DNA of 17,814 bases from Candidatus Ruminimicrobiellum caprinum (GCA_017413305.1 JAFPUA010000214.1:1-17814); one strand, 5' to 3'; shown: positions 1 through 8,154, numbered from the stretch's first letter. Made by a program: numbers and translations. Notes: generated from the sequence alone by a model not told the origin.

Positions 1-1
1 A

Positions 2-2068
2 AATGCACAAGATTTTTTTAAAAAGTATGAACTATATAGCTTTGTGAGAACGACAGCTGAAAGCTTAAAGCTGAAAGATGAAAGTTTAAAAACAAAGACA
101 AACGGCGAAATTTCTCGCTCCGCACAGGATGACGTACAGGGTGATTTGTTTAGTCAATTAGAAATTAGCAATGAGAAATTAGCAATTAACGGCGAAAAGG
201 CAGAGGAGCAGAAAAGCAGAGAAACCGAAACAGCAAACAAAAAAGAGCATATCAAAATAGTAAATAATGTACAAATTGTTAACGATAAAGATAAACTAAA
301 ACAGTTAAAAGAAAAACTTTTATCACAAAACGAAATTTCAATTAATGTAGAAACTTCAGGTTCCGGTGTTATGCAGGATGTACTCGTAGGAATATCGCTA
401 TGTTTCGGTATAGATAACAACTATTATATACCGTTAAACCATAGCGATTTTACTTTACAGCAGATAAGCCAAGATATTTTCGTAAATGAATTTAAAGAAA
501 TTTTTGAAAACAAAGATATAAAATTTATCGGACATGATTTAAAATTTATAAAACATATTTTTGATAATATTGATATTAATATACAAAATTCTGCATTTGA
601 TATAATGCTTGCCTCATATTGTATCAATCCTTCGCGTCAGCACAGCATAGAAAACCTTGCACTAAAATATCTTGATTTTTATATCAAAAGCGACGAAGAA
701 ATATTTTCCAAAGGAACAAAAAAGATTAAAACCGACGATATAGATATACAAACTTTAGCAGACTATTCTTGTTCAAAATCCGTAAATGTTTTCTATTTAA
801 AAGATATTTTAACGGAAGAACTGAAAAAAAACAATCTTTATTCTCTTTTTTCTGATATGGAAATGCCGATAATGGAAGTTCTTTACAATATGGAAGATAA
901 CGGCATAAAAATAGATAAAGAATTTCTAAGTGAATTTGATAAAGAGTTAATGAAAGAAATTTCTGTAATAGAACAAAATATTTATTCTATTGCAGGCGAA
1001 ACATTTAATATAAATTCTCCAAAGCAACTGGCTGTAATTCTGTTTGAAAAGTTAAAAATTCCTGCCGTTAAAAAAACAAAAACAGGCTATTCTACAGACG
1101 AATCTGTCCTTGCTGAACTTTCTCAATACGATATAGCAAACGAAATTTTAAAATATAGAGAATTGCAAAAACTTAAAGGAACTTATGTCGATCCGATAAA
1201 ATATTATCTGCAGTACGAGGGCGACAGAATACACACAATTTTTAATCAGGCAGTTACTACCACAGGCAGGCTGTCGTCGTCGGATCCTAATTTACAAAAT
1301 ATTCCCATAAGAACAGAGTACGGCAGAAAATTCAGAAAGGCTTTTGTCCCCGAACAAGGAAACATTTTTATTTCCGCAGACTATTCTCAAATAGATTTGC
1401 GTTCTTTGGCACATATATCAAAAGACAGAAACTTAATTTTTGCATTTAATTCCGGTAAAGATATTCACACTGCTACAGCTCAAGAAATATTTAATGTTAA
1501 GAATATAGGAGATGTAACGAAAGAACAGAGAATGGCAGCAAAGTCCATAAATTTTGGTATAGTTTACGGCATTTCGTCATTCGGTCTTGCAAAACAGCTG
1601 GATATCCCTGTTAAACAGGCAAAGGAATATATCGACAGCTACTTTACAAAATATTCCGGCATAAAAAACTGGTCTGCAAAAATAATAGAAGAAACTAAAG
1701 AAAAAGGCTATGTTAAAACTCTTGCCGGAAGAATAAGATATATTCCTGAAATAAATTCTCCCAATAAACAGATTGTCTCTTTTGGTGAGAGGATGGCACT
1801 TAATACACCGGTGCAGGGAACATCTGCGGATATTATAAAAATTGCAATGATAAATGTTGCAAAAAAAATAAAAGAACAATATTTAAAAACTAAAATTTTA
1901 TTACAGGTTCACGACGATTTGTTATTAGAAGTGCCTGAAAACGAGAAGGATTTTGTCCTTAAAATTTTAAAATACGAAATGGAAAATGCAGTTAAATTAG
2001 ATGTTCCGTTGCTTGTAGATATTAAAACAGGCACCAACTGGGCAGATTTAAAGACAATTGGCAATTAA
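2..2068 (+). CDS. polA: DNA polymerase I, 5'-truncated by window edge
   Basis: Family A DNA polymerase for repair and Okazaki-fragment processing. The frame is open to the window edge and reads FFKKYELYS before the GTG at 44, which matches the end of the Pol I 5'-nuclease domain, so that GTG is internal and the gene starts outside the window. After a low-complexity linker (about nt 50-290) comes a 3'-5' exonuclease fold in which the metal-binding acids are lost: the DxE site reads NVE (Asn codon 344-346), the D424 equivalent is Ile (548-550) and the D501 equivalent is Lys (776-778). Proofreading is therefore probably absent. The polymerase domain is complete: motif A DYSQIDLR (1379-1402), motif B RMAAKSINFGIVYG and motif C QVHDDLLLE. 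In motifs A and C the usual Glu (E. coli E710 and E883) is Asp. The linker carries repeat sequences described separately. The gene heads a + strand operon. Confidence 0.96.
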   Translation, partial: NAQDFFKKYELYSFVRTTAESLKLKDESLKTKTNGEISRSAQDDVQGDLFSQLEISNEKLAINGEKAEEQKSRETETANKKEHIKIVNNVQIVNDKDKLKQLKEKLLSQNEISINVETSGSGVMQDVLVGISLCFGIDNNYYIPLNHSDFTLQQISQDIFVNEFKEIFENKDIKFIGHDLKFIKHIFDNIDINIQNSAFDIMLASYCINPSRQHSIENLALKYLDFYIKSDEEIFSKGTKKIKTDDIDIQTLADYSCSKSVNVFYLKDILTEELKKNNLYSLFSDMEMPIMEVLYNMEDNGIKIDKEFLSEFDKELMKEISVIEQNIYSIAGETFNINSPKQLAVILFEKLKIPAVKKTKTGYSTDESVLAELSQYDIANEILKYRELQKLKGTYVDPIKYYLQYEGDRIHTIFNQAVTTTGRLSSSDPNLQNIPIRTEYGRKFRKAFVPEQGNIFISADYSQIDLRSLAHISKDRNLIFAFNSGKDIHTATAQEIFNVKNIGDVTKEQRMAAKSINFGIVYGISSFGLAKQLDIPVKQAKEYIDSYFTKYSGIKNWSAKIIEETKEKGYVKTLAGRIRYIPEINSPNKQIVSFGERMALNTPVQGTSADIIKIAMINVAKKIKEQYLKTKILLQVHDDLLLEVPENEKDFVLKILKYEMENAVKLDVPLLVDIKTGTNWADLKTIGN
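50..90 (+). repeat. 41-nt heptamer arm, copy A, inside polA
   Basis: The arm has a 7-nt lead ACGACAG (50-56), four 7-nt units (57-84; CTGAAAG, CTTAAAG and variants) and TTTAAA (85-90). It has the same length and plan as the arms after gyrB (8205-8245) and dciA (10850-10890), which lie on the - strand. Here it is translated in frame as AESLKLKDESLK within the Pol I linker. No matching hairpin half is visible next to it. Confidence 0.75.
107..147 (+). repeat. Possible dispersed-repeat segment in polA linker
   Basis: A segment between the two heptamer arrays (…TTTCTCGCTCCGC…GGATGACG…) resembles short dispersed repeats containing TTTCTCGCT(C/T)CGC and ATGACG that I recall from several bacterial genomes. 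There is no second copy in this window, so the call rests on resemblance. It is translated in frame as GEISRSAQDDVQG. Confidence 0.3.
155..189 (+). repeat. Second heptamer array (CAATTAG type) in polA linker
   Basis: Five consecutive 7-nt units (CAATTAG, AAATTAG, CAATGAG, AAATTAG, CAATTAA), consensus MAATTAG. They are read in frame as part of the Pol I linker (roughly QLEISNEKLAI). Because 7 is not a multiple of 3, each unit is read in a different phase; three units give seven codons. A degenerate array of the same type lies over the polA stop codon (2055-2089). Confidence 0.7.
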
Positions 2069-2089
2069 AAATTATAAATTAAAAAATCA
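2055..2089 (+). repeat. Degenerate CAATTAA-type heptamers over polA stop
   Basis: Five 7-nt steps (CAATTGG, CAATTAA, AAATTAT, AAATTAA, AAAATCA) share the plan of the array at 155-189. The polA TAA stop (2066-2068) lies in the second unit. In such AT-rich sequence part of the match may be chance. Confidence 0.4.
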
Positions 2090-2104
2090 AAAAGAGAGTA
2101 TATC

Positions 2105-2506
2105 ATGAAAAAATTAATTTTATTTATATCGTTTATTTTTGTAATGTCTTCTTGTGCAGTGCTGGACTATCCAAAGCGTGTTGCAGGATATTCAATTGCA
2201 AATTTTGAAAATGAACAAGACGGCAGATTTGCTTTCGCTTCCGACTTAGAACCGAAGAAAGCTTATAACAAATGTAATTTGTTCTTATTTGAGAATAATC
2301 TGCAAGTGAATTTTGAAAACAAAAAGAAATTATACATTGTAGCAAGCAAATTTTCTTTGATATTCGAACATACTCTCGACTCTACAGAGGTTGCATTTTT
2401 TGTCTCTCAAACAGATGACAAAAAAACAAAAATTGAAGTCATATCCAATAATGTTCGTCTTGCAAAATTTGTTTATAATAAACTTTCCGAATATTTTAAG
2501 AAATAG
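2105..2506 (+). CDS. Small putative lipoprotein of unknown function
   Basis: A 133-residue protein of no family I recognise. Residues 1-16 form a lipoprotein-type signal peptide: two Lys, a hydrophobic core, then MSSC with Cys17 as the predicted lipidated residue. The -3 position is Met rather than the usual Leu/Val/Ile, so it is a slightly atypical lipobox. The rest is a soluble mixed alpha/beta chain rich in Lys, Phe and Asn, with no transmembrane segment after the signal. An AAAGAGAG stretch upstream of the ATG is a plausible ribosome binding site. It sits 36 nt after polA and 9 nt before the HAD phosphatase gene, so it is probably co-transcribed with both. Membrane anchoring is an inference from the lipobox; its role is unknown. 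Confidence 0.8.
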   Translation: MKKLILFISFIFVMSSCAVLDYPKRVAGYSIANFENEQDGRFAFASDLEPKKAYNKCNLFLFENNLQVNFENKKKLYIVASKFSLIFEHTLDSTEVAFFVSQTDDKKTKIEVISNNVRLAKFVYNKLSEYFKK

Positions 2507-2515
2507 TTTTTACTT

Positions 2516-3178
2516 ATGAAAAATAAACTTGTTTTAATCAGTGATTTTGACGGCACTATATCGAAAAAAGATTTTTTTCATATGGTTATCGGCAAACTTT
2601 TTCATGGTAAACAAAATATGTTAAAACCTTGGGAAGATTATCTTTCCGGGAAAATAAAACATATCGACGCTTTAAGCGGAATATTTTCTCAAATAAATTT
2701 ATCTCAAGAAGACCTAGACAAATTTATTTCTACAATAGAAATTGATAAATATTTTTACGATACAGCACAATTCTGTTTTAATAATAAAATTCCTTTTTAT
2801 ATCTGTAGTGCTGGAACCAACTATTACATCAAAAAGAGAATTCCAGAAGAACTGAAAAAATATAATATTGTTTTGATTTCTAATGATGCCGAATATTCTC
2901 CCGCAACAGGAATGAAACTTATTGCTCCATCAGAAGATTCTTATTACTATAATGAGAATACGGGAATTTCAAAACAGGCTATTGTAAAAAAGTTTAAAGA
3001 TGACGGTTTTATTACCATATATGCCGGCGACGGTAAACCGGACTTAAAAGCGGCAAGAATCGCTGATATTGTATTTGCAAAAGATTTACTGTTAGATTTA
3101 TGCAAAAAAGAAAATATTAAAACTGAACACTTCGATACTTTTAATGATATCTTAAATTTTCTTAAGGGGCAAATATGA
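2516..3178 (+). CDS. HAD-superfamily phosphatase (MtnX/PSP-like)
   Basis: A 220-residue haloacid-dehalogenase-type phosphohydrolase. All four HAD motifs are visible: motif I DFDGT (nucleophile D10, acid/base D12), motif II Ser98 in CSAGT, Lys153 in SKQAI, and motif IV GDGKPD (D172, D176) for Mg2+. Residues about 18-85 form a helical C1 cap. The overall pattern recalls the phosphoserine phosphatase / diketo-methylthiopentyl-phosphate phosphatase group, but the substrate cannot be read from the sequence. The 3' end overlaps the start of the glycerol-1-phosphate dehydrogenase gene by 4 nt (ATGA), suggesting translational coupling and a shared pathway. One possible job is dephosphorylating a glycerol-phosphate-derived lipid or metabolite (inference). 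The Shine-Dalgarno sequence is weak, so translation may depend on the upstream lipoprotein gene. Confidence 0.85.
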   Translation: MKNKLVLISDFDGTISKKDFFHMVIGKLFHGKQNMLKPWEDYLSGKIKHIDALSGIFSQINLSQEDLDKFISTIEIDKYFYDTAQFCFNNKIPFYICSAGTNYYIKKRIPEELKKYNIVLISNDAEYSPATGMKLIAPSEDSYYYNENTGISKQAIVKKFKDDGFITIYAGDGKPDLKAARIADIVFAKDLLLDLCKKENIKTEHFDTFNDILNFLKGQI

Positions 3179-4236
3179 ATAAGGAAATAAATATTCCGTC
3201 ATTATTGAAAATAGGCAGCGGGAAAATATCTAAAATCGGCAAATATCTTTCCGATAGAAACTTTGTTAAAGCTGCAATATTTTTTAGCGACGGTATAGAA
3301 AATATCGTTGCCGATAAACTTTATCCCGGGCTTAACAATTTCTCTATAGAAATCGTTCACAAAGATATTATTTCCGATATAAATATAGAAAATGCCACCA
3401 ATACCGCATTTAAAATTCCATCAGGAACAAATGTTCTTTTAGGTATCGGCGGAGGAAAAGCTCTTGATTACAGCAAATACTGTGCACACATTTTAAACCT
3501 TCCATTTATCAGTATACCAACATCTGTTTCTAACGACGGTTTTTGCAGTCCGAATGCGTCTCTTCTTGTATCAGGAAAAAGGAAAAGTATCAAATCTACT
3601 ATTCCTTACGGTGTCGTTGCTGATATAGATGTGATATCAAACGCACCTTTAATTTCTCTGTATTCAGGAATAGGTGACACTATTTCAAAAATAACTGCAT
3701 TGTGGGATTGGAAGCAGGCTTTTGTAAAAGGGTTTGAAGATTTTAATGATTTCGCCGGGCTTATGTCGCATAATTCACTAGATATAATTTATGAAAGTAA
3801 AAATTTGAATATTAATGACAAAGAATTTAAGTATAAAATGGTAAATTCTCTTGTACTCAGCGGTATCGCTATGGAAATTGCCGGCTATTCTCGCCCTGCA
3901 AGCGGCAGTGAACACCTTATTTCTCATGCACTTGATTCTGTAACAAAAAGTCCAAAAATGCACGGTTTACAGGTAGGAATTGCGACATATTTATGTTCTT
4001 TATTACAGAATAACAATTCGGAAGATATAAAAAACTTTTTATTGAAAACGGGTTTCTTTGACTTTATAAAAGCTTCTCCTATTAACAAAAATGACTTTAT
4101 CGAAGCTTTAAAACTTGCCCCATCAATAAAACAAAATTATTATACAATTTTATCCGAACAAGACTCTCTCGAAAAAGCTCTCAACTTTATAAATACCGAT
4201 AAGATTCTATCAACTTACTGCTTAACCAATAATTAA
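3175..4236 (+). CDS. sn-glycerol-1-phosphate dehydrogenase (AraM/EgsA type)
   Basis: A 353-residue iron-containing-alcohol-dehydrogenase-fold enzyme expected to reduce dihydroxyacetone phosphate to sn-glycerol-1-phosphate with NAD(P)H in the cytoplasm. It has the nucleotide-binding motif GIGGGKALD (90-98), the family motif PTSVSNDGFCSP (115-126), D168 in GIGDTISK, H247 in SRPASGSEH and H263 in MHGLQVG. The D/H/H set is the family's metal site, with spacing that fits archaeal G1PDH. The SRPASGSEH stretch separates it from glycerol dehydrogenase and from 3-dehydroquinate synthase. The start is supported by AAGGGG six bases upstream and by the 4-nt overlap with the HAD gene. In Firmicutes the homologue AraM feeds PcrB and a phosphatase to make heptaprenylglycerol; no PcrB/GGGPS gene is in this window. 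Confidence 0.88.
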   Translation: MNKEINIPSLLKIGSGKISKIGKYLSDRNFVKAAIFFSDGIENIVADKLYPGLNNFSIEIVHKDIISDINIENATNTAFKIPSGTNVLLGIGGGKALDYSKYCAHILNLPFISIPTSVSNDGFCSPNASLLVSGKRKSIKSTIPYGVVADIDVISNAPLISLYSGIGDTISKITALWDWKQAFVKGFEDFNDFAGLMSHNSLDIIYESKNLNINDKEFKYKMVNSLVLSGIAMEIAGYSRPASGSEHLISHALDSVTKSPKMHGLQVGIATYLCSLLQNNNSEDIKNFLLKTGFFDFIKASPINKNDFIEALKLAPSIKQNYYTILSEQDSLEKALNFINTDKILSTYCLTNN

Positions 4237-4260
4237 AACTATAATTTATAAGTTATTAAT

Positions 4261-5490
4261 TTACAGTTTCTTGCTATAGTCAAATTTGGAAAGCATATAG
4301 CTGAAAATGCAGCTGATTACAAAAAGCAAAGAGCCAAAAATAATAAAAGTGTTTTGTATTCCGACTTTGTGGGCGATAGTTCCTGCAAACAAACTACCTA
4401 TGGATGTTGTACCTAAAAAAGATAATGCATTTAAGCTGATGATTCTTCCGCGTTTACTATCATCAACGGCGGTCTGCACCAAAACATTTTGCGGCGTAAC
4501 AAAAAATGTCATTCCTACGCCAAAGAAAAACATTGCAACAAGTGCCGAATAAATATTGGTATTAAAACCCGTAAAAATATATACCGCACTTAACAACATA
4601 CATCCAGTAAACAAAATTCTTCTCAAGCCGGTAATGGATGTTCTGGAAGCAATAAACAGCGATGCTACTAATGAACCTACTCCCGTTGCACCAAGCAGGT
4701 AGCCTAAAGTATCAGCTTTTGAAACAAGGGCATCTGCAGTATATATCGGCAGTAATACCTGATAACACATTACCAAACAGCTGAACAAAAATAAATATAC
4801 TACAGCCGTTATTATAGGCGGATTTTTAACCGCATAAACGACACCTTCTTTCATTGATTGAAAAACATTTTCCTTTTCCTGAGACGGTGTTTTTATATCA
4901 TTTATCGTCATCGATTTGATAAGAAAAAATGTAGGAAGCAAAAATAAGAAATTTACAAGAAAACAATATTTTGCACCAAACTTTCCGAGCAGAATGCCGC
5001 CGATTGCCGGACCAATAAACCTTGCAAGATTAAAACAGGACGAATTTAAAGATATTGCATTACTTAAATCTTTTTTGTCATCTACAAGAAGAACAAAACA
5101 GGACTGTCTTACCGGGGCATCTATTGCACCTATGGAATTAACAATTACTCCGGAAATAACAAGAACCCAAACATTTAACAGACCCGAAAAAGTGCAAACA
5201 GTTATAAAAAATGCCTGAATTATATACAATGTTTGTACGCACATTAACAGTTTGTGTCTGTTAAACTTGTCCGCCAAAGCTCCCGTAAATGGCGTAAACA
5301 AAAACAGCGGTGCCGTGCTGATAAAGGTCATTGTGCCCATCGCAAGTGCAGATTTTGTTATGTCGTAAATTAGCCAACTTATAGAAATATTTTGTATCCA
5401 CATTCCTATCTGCGTTATTGCCAGCGACGGAAAAAACAGCCTGAAATTTTTGTATTTAAATGCTCTGAATATATCTTTAATTTTATTCAT
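4261..5490 (-). CDS. MFS transporter (EntS/MFS_3-like exporter)
   Basis: A 409-residue integral membrane protein of the major facilitator superfamily with about 12 hydrophobic segments. The loop 2-3 signature is present as GALADKFNRHKLL (about residues 70-82). The N-terminal FRAFKYKNFRLFFPSLAITQIGMWIQ pattern is typical of the group containing enterobactin exporter EntS and macrolide-efflux-like proteins, so efflux of a small molecule is likely, substrate unknown. The start has GAGGA with AATAAA before the ATG. It is the last - strand gene and converges with the G1PDH gene, with only 24 nt between the two stops. It lies beyond the gyrA terminator and has a -10-like sequence of its own, so it is probably transcribed separately from gyrase. 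Confidence 0.9.
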   Translation of the reverse strand: MNKIKDIFRAFKYKNFRLFFPSLAITQIGMWIQNISISWLIYDITKSALAMGTMTFISTAPLFLFTPFTGALADKFNRHKLLMCVQTLYIIQAFFITVCTFSGLLNVWVLVISGVIVNSIGAIDAPVRQSCFVLLVDDKKDLSNAISLNSSCFNLARFIGPAIGGILLGKFGAKYCFLVNFLFLLPTFFLIKSMTINDIKTPSQEKENVFQSMKEGVVYAVKNPPIITAVVYLFLFSCLVMCYQVLLPIYTADALVSKADTLGYLLGATGVGSLVASLFIASRTSITGLRRILFTGCMLLSAVYIFTGFNTNIYSALVAMFFFGVGMTFFVTPQNVLVQTAVDDSKRGRIISLNALSFLGTTSIGSLFAGTIAHKVGIQNTFIIFGSLLFVISCIFSYMLSKFDYSKKL

Positions 5491-5520
5491 TTTATTTCCT
5501 CACAATTTTATATTTCATAT

Positions 5521-5550
5521 ATTATACAACTTTTAACAGAAAAAATAAAA
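5521..5550 (-). promoter_or_regulatory. Possible promoter for the MFS gene
   Basis: TATAAT (plus-strand 5521-5526) lies about 30 nt upstream of the MFS start. The -35 region is only a weak TTTTAT-like sequence (about 5544-5549) and overlaps the T-tail of the gyrA terminator. It is plausible because the terminator would isolate this gene from gyrA transcription. Confidence 0.35.
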
Positions 5551-5580
5551 AGATGCTTAAGTTTCCTCAAGCATCTTTTT
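5541..5580 (-). terminator. Rho-independent terminator after gyrA
   Basis: A perfect 12-bp stem (5547-5558 pairs with 5569-5580; GATGCTT core flanked by A/T) encloses a 10-nt loop. A T-rich tail follows in the gyrA direction (5541-5550 on the plus strand is nearly all A). It begins about 20 nt after the gyrA stop codon. Confidence 0.88.
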
Positions 5581-5599
5581 GTGTTTTTGTTACTTTATA

Positions 5600-8122
5600 T
5601 TATTTCTTTTCTTCAGCTTTGCTTTCAGCAGACTGTTCGGCTTCTTCAGCTTCTTCGCCTACTACAGGGGCAACTGATGCAACTTTGTCACCTTCTTCCA
5701 ATCTTACCAATCTCACGCCCTGCGTATTTCTGCCGATAACAGAAATTTTATCTACTTTACTTCTTATTGTTATACCTTTCTCTGTCACTAACATTATTTG
5801 ACCTTCGTTAGCTTTACCGATATAGATTACATCACCGTTTCTTTCGGATGTCTGCATATTTATTACGCCTTTACCGCCTCTCTTCTGTAAACGATATTTG
5901 CCGACTTCCGTTCTCTTACCGTAACCATTTTCAGCAACGGACAAGAACACATCTTCCGGCGAGAACACTTCCATACCGATAACTTCATCACCCTCGTCAA
6001 GCGTAATACCTCTTACACCTTGTCCTACTCTTCCGATAGCTCTAACATCTTGTTCTTTAAATCTTATCGCTATACCTTTTTTAGTAGCAATAACAACTTC
6101 CGGATTTTTTTCTATTCTCTTAACATCCATCAATATATCGCCATCTTCAAGCTTAATTGCTATTATGCCGCCTTTTCTCGGGTTAGCAAATTCCGAAAGT
6201 GCAATTTTCTTGATAGTACCTTTTCTGGTGCACATCAATAAATATTCGTCTTTAATTTCTTTTGGATCGAACGATCTTATAGGAATTGATGCTGTCACTT
6301 TCTCATCCGGGCTTGAAAGCTGAATAATATTAACGATTGCTTTACCTTTAGATGTTCTTGTACCTTCAGGAATTTCATAAACTCTTGACCAGTACAATTT
6401 TCCTCTTGTAGTGAAGGATAACAGATATGCGTGGGTTGAAGTGACAAACATCTTGGCGACAAAATCATCTTCTTTCATCGTCATACCGTTAACACCTCTT
6501 CCGCCTCTTCCCTGCACTTTATATGTGCTTACAGGAATTCTCTTAATGTATCCTGCATTAGATACAGTAACTACTACTTCTTCTTCCTGAATCAAATCTT
6601 CAATGTTAAAGTCTGCTTCGTCTGCAGCAAGATGAGTTCTTCTCTTATCGCCGTATTTTTCTTTAAGTTCTTTTAATTCATCTTTAATCACGCCCAAAAT
6701 CTTTTTCGGGTCTTCCAAAATGGATTTTAGTTTTGCAATAGTCTTAATAATTTCAATATATTCGTCGTCAATTTTCTTTCTTTCAAGTCCGGTCAACTGC
6801 TGAAGCCTCATATCAAGAATTGCCTGAGCCTGAAGCTTTGAAAGTCTAAACTTTTCCATCAAGTTAATTCTTGCCGTGTCCGTATCCGGTGCCTGCCTGA
6901 TAGTTTTTACTACGGCATCAAGGTTATCGATAGCAATCTTCAAACCTTCCAAAATATGTGCTCTGGCTTCTGCGTTTTTCAGTTCAAACTTTGTTCTTCT
7001 TGTAACAACTACTTTTCTATGCTCTACATAATGGTAAAGCATTTCTTTAATGTTCAAAACTTTCGGTTTGTTGTTTACAAGTGCCAACATTATTACACCA
7101 AAAGTTGTCTGCAATTGTGTATGTTTGTAAAGTTGGTTTAATACAACCTGAGCATTAGCATCTCTTTTCAGCTCGATAACTACACGCATACCGTCTCTGT
7201 CGGACTCATCTCTTAAATCTGAAATACCATCAATCTTTTTATCTTTTACAAGTTGTGCAATTGAAGTAATAAGAACAGCTTTATTAACCTGATAAGGAAG
7301 TTCCGTAACAATGATAGCTTCTTTACCGCCCTTCATTTCTTCTATTTCGGTTTTGGCTCTCATTTTAACAGAACCGCGTCCCGTTTCCATATAGTCTTTA
7401 ATTCCGCCTTTACCGAGAATAAGACCTGCTGTAGGGAAATCAGGCCCTTTAATATACTTCATTATTTCTGTTATTGAAATTTCAGGGTCATCAATAAAAG
7501 CTATTGTTCCGTCGATAACTTCCGATAAATTGTGTGTAGGAATATTTGTTGCCATACCTACTGCGATACCTGAAGAACCGTTAATTAAAAGTTCCGGTAA
7601 CTTTGTAGGAAGAATTAAAGGCTCCTGTAAAGAACCGTCATAGTTTGGAATATAATCTATTGTATCTTTATCTATATCAGCCAACATTTCGTCTGCAATA
7701 TAGTCCATTCTTACTTCGGTGTACCTCATAGCTGCCGGATCATCACCGTCAACACTACCAAAGTTTCCTTGACCATCTACGAGAGGATATCTCATAGAAA
7801 AGTCCTGCACCATTCTTACAAGTGCATCATATACGGAAGAATCTCCGTGCGGATGATATTTACCCAGCACATCACCCACGATTCTTGCAGATTTTTTATA
7901 AGGTGTATTTCTTCTTACGCCCATTTCTTTCATAGCGTAAAGAATTCTTCTGTGGACAGGTTTTAAACCGTCTCTTACATCAGGGAGAGCTCTTCCTACA
8001 ATAACGCTCATAGCGTAATCTATGTAAGAAGATTTCATTTCATCTTCAAGGTTTGTAGGGAAAATTCCCGGCTCTAAAACTTCTTTAGTTTCTTCTGTAT
8101 TTGTCTGTTTCTCGTCTGTCAT
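5600..8122 (-). CDS. gyrA: DNA gyrase subunit A
   Basis: An 840-residue breakage-reunion subunit of gyrase, which with GyrB introduces negative supercoils using ATP. The winged-helix/tower part is at about 30-500: PHGDSSVYD (91-99) and the catalytic Tyr134 in MRYTEVRMD. The quinolone-determining positions equal the sensitive type (Ser95 and Asp99, equivalent to E. coli S83 and D87). The C-terminal beta-pinwheel (about 515-820) holds the GyrA box as QGRGGRG (537-543) and a second box-like QKRGGKG (746-752), favouring gyrase over ParC. It ends in an acidic, Glu-rich tail. The start has AAGGAG seven bases upstream. It lies 123 nt after gyrB, with a heptamer/hairpin repeat in the gap, and is followed by a strong terminator. 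Confidence 0.97.
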   Translation of the reverse strand: MTDEKQTNTEETKEVLEPGIFPTNLEDEMKSSYIDYAMSVIVGRALPDVRDGLKPVHRRILYAMKEMGVRRNTPYKKSARIVGDVLGKYHPHGDSSVYDALVRMVQDFSMRYPLVDGQGNFGSVDGDDPAAMRYTEVRMDYIADEMLADIDKDTIDYIPNYDGSLQEPLILPTKLPELLINGSSGIAVGMATNIPTHNLSEVIDGTIAFIDDPEISITEIMKYIKGPDFPTAGLILGKGGIKDYMETGRGSVKMRAKTEIEEMKGGKEAIIVTELPYQVNKAVLITSIAQLVKDKKIDGISDLRDESDRDGMRVVIELKRDANAQVVLNQLYKHTQLQTTFGVIMLALVNNKPKVLNIKEMLYHYVEHRKVVVTRRTKFELKNAEARAHILEGLKIAIDNLDAVVKTIRQAPDTDTARINLMEKFRLSKLQAQAILDMRLQQLTGLERKKIDDEYIEIIKTIAKLKSILEDPKKILGVIKDELKELKEKYGDKRRTHLAADEADFNIEDLIQEEEVVVTVSNAGYIKRIPVSTYKVQGRGGRGVNGMTMKEDDFVAKMFVTSTHAYLLSFTTRGKLYWSRVYEIPEGTRTSKGKAIVNIIQLSSPDEKVTASIPIRSFDPKEIKDEYLLMCTRKGTIKKIALSEFANPRKGGIIAIKLEDGDILMDVKRIEKNPEVVIATKKGIAIRFKEQDVRAIGRVGQGVRGITLDEGDEVIGMEVFSPEDVFLSVAENGYGKRTEVGKYRLQKRGGKGVINMQTSERNGDVIYIGKANEGQIMLVTEKGITIRSKVDKISVIGRNTQGVRLVRLEEGDKVASVAPVVGEEAEEAEQSAESKAEEKK

Positions 8123-8154
8123 TTATGTACTCCTTAATTATTTTATAGGCTGAT

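Noticed and set aside
44..46. GTG as the start of polA
   Set aside because: The frame is open upstream to the window edge and encodes FFKKYELYS-like sequence typical of Pol I before its linker, so the GTG is internal.
50..189. CRISPR-like repeats in polA
   Set aside because: The units are 7 nt and contiguous, with no spacers and no cas genes nearby.
4237..4260. Bidirectional terminator between the convergent G1PDH and MFS genes
   Set aside because: Only a weak A/T partial palindrome is present, with no GC stem or clear T-run.
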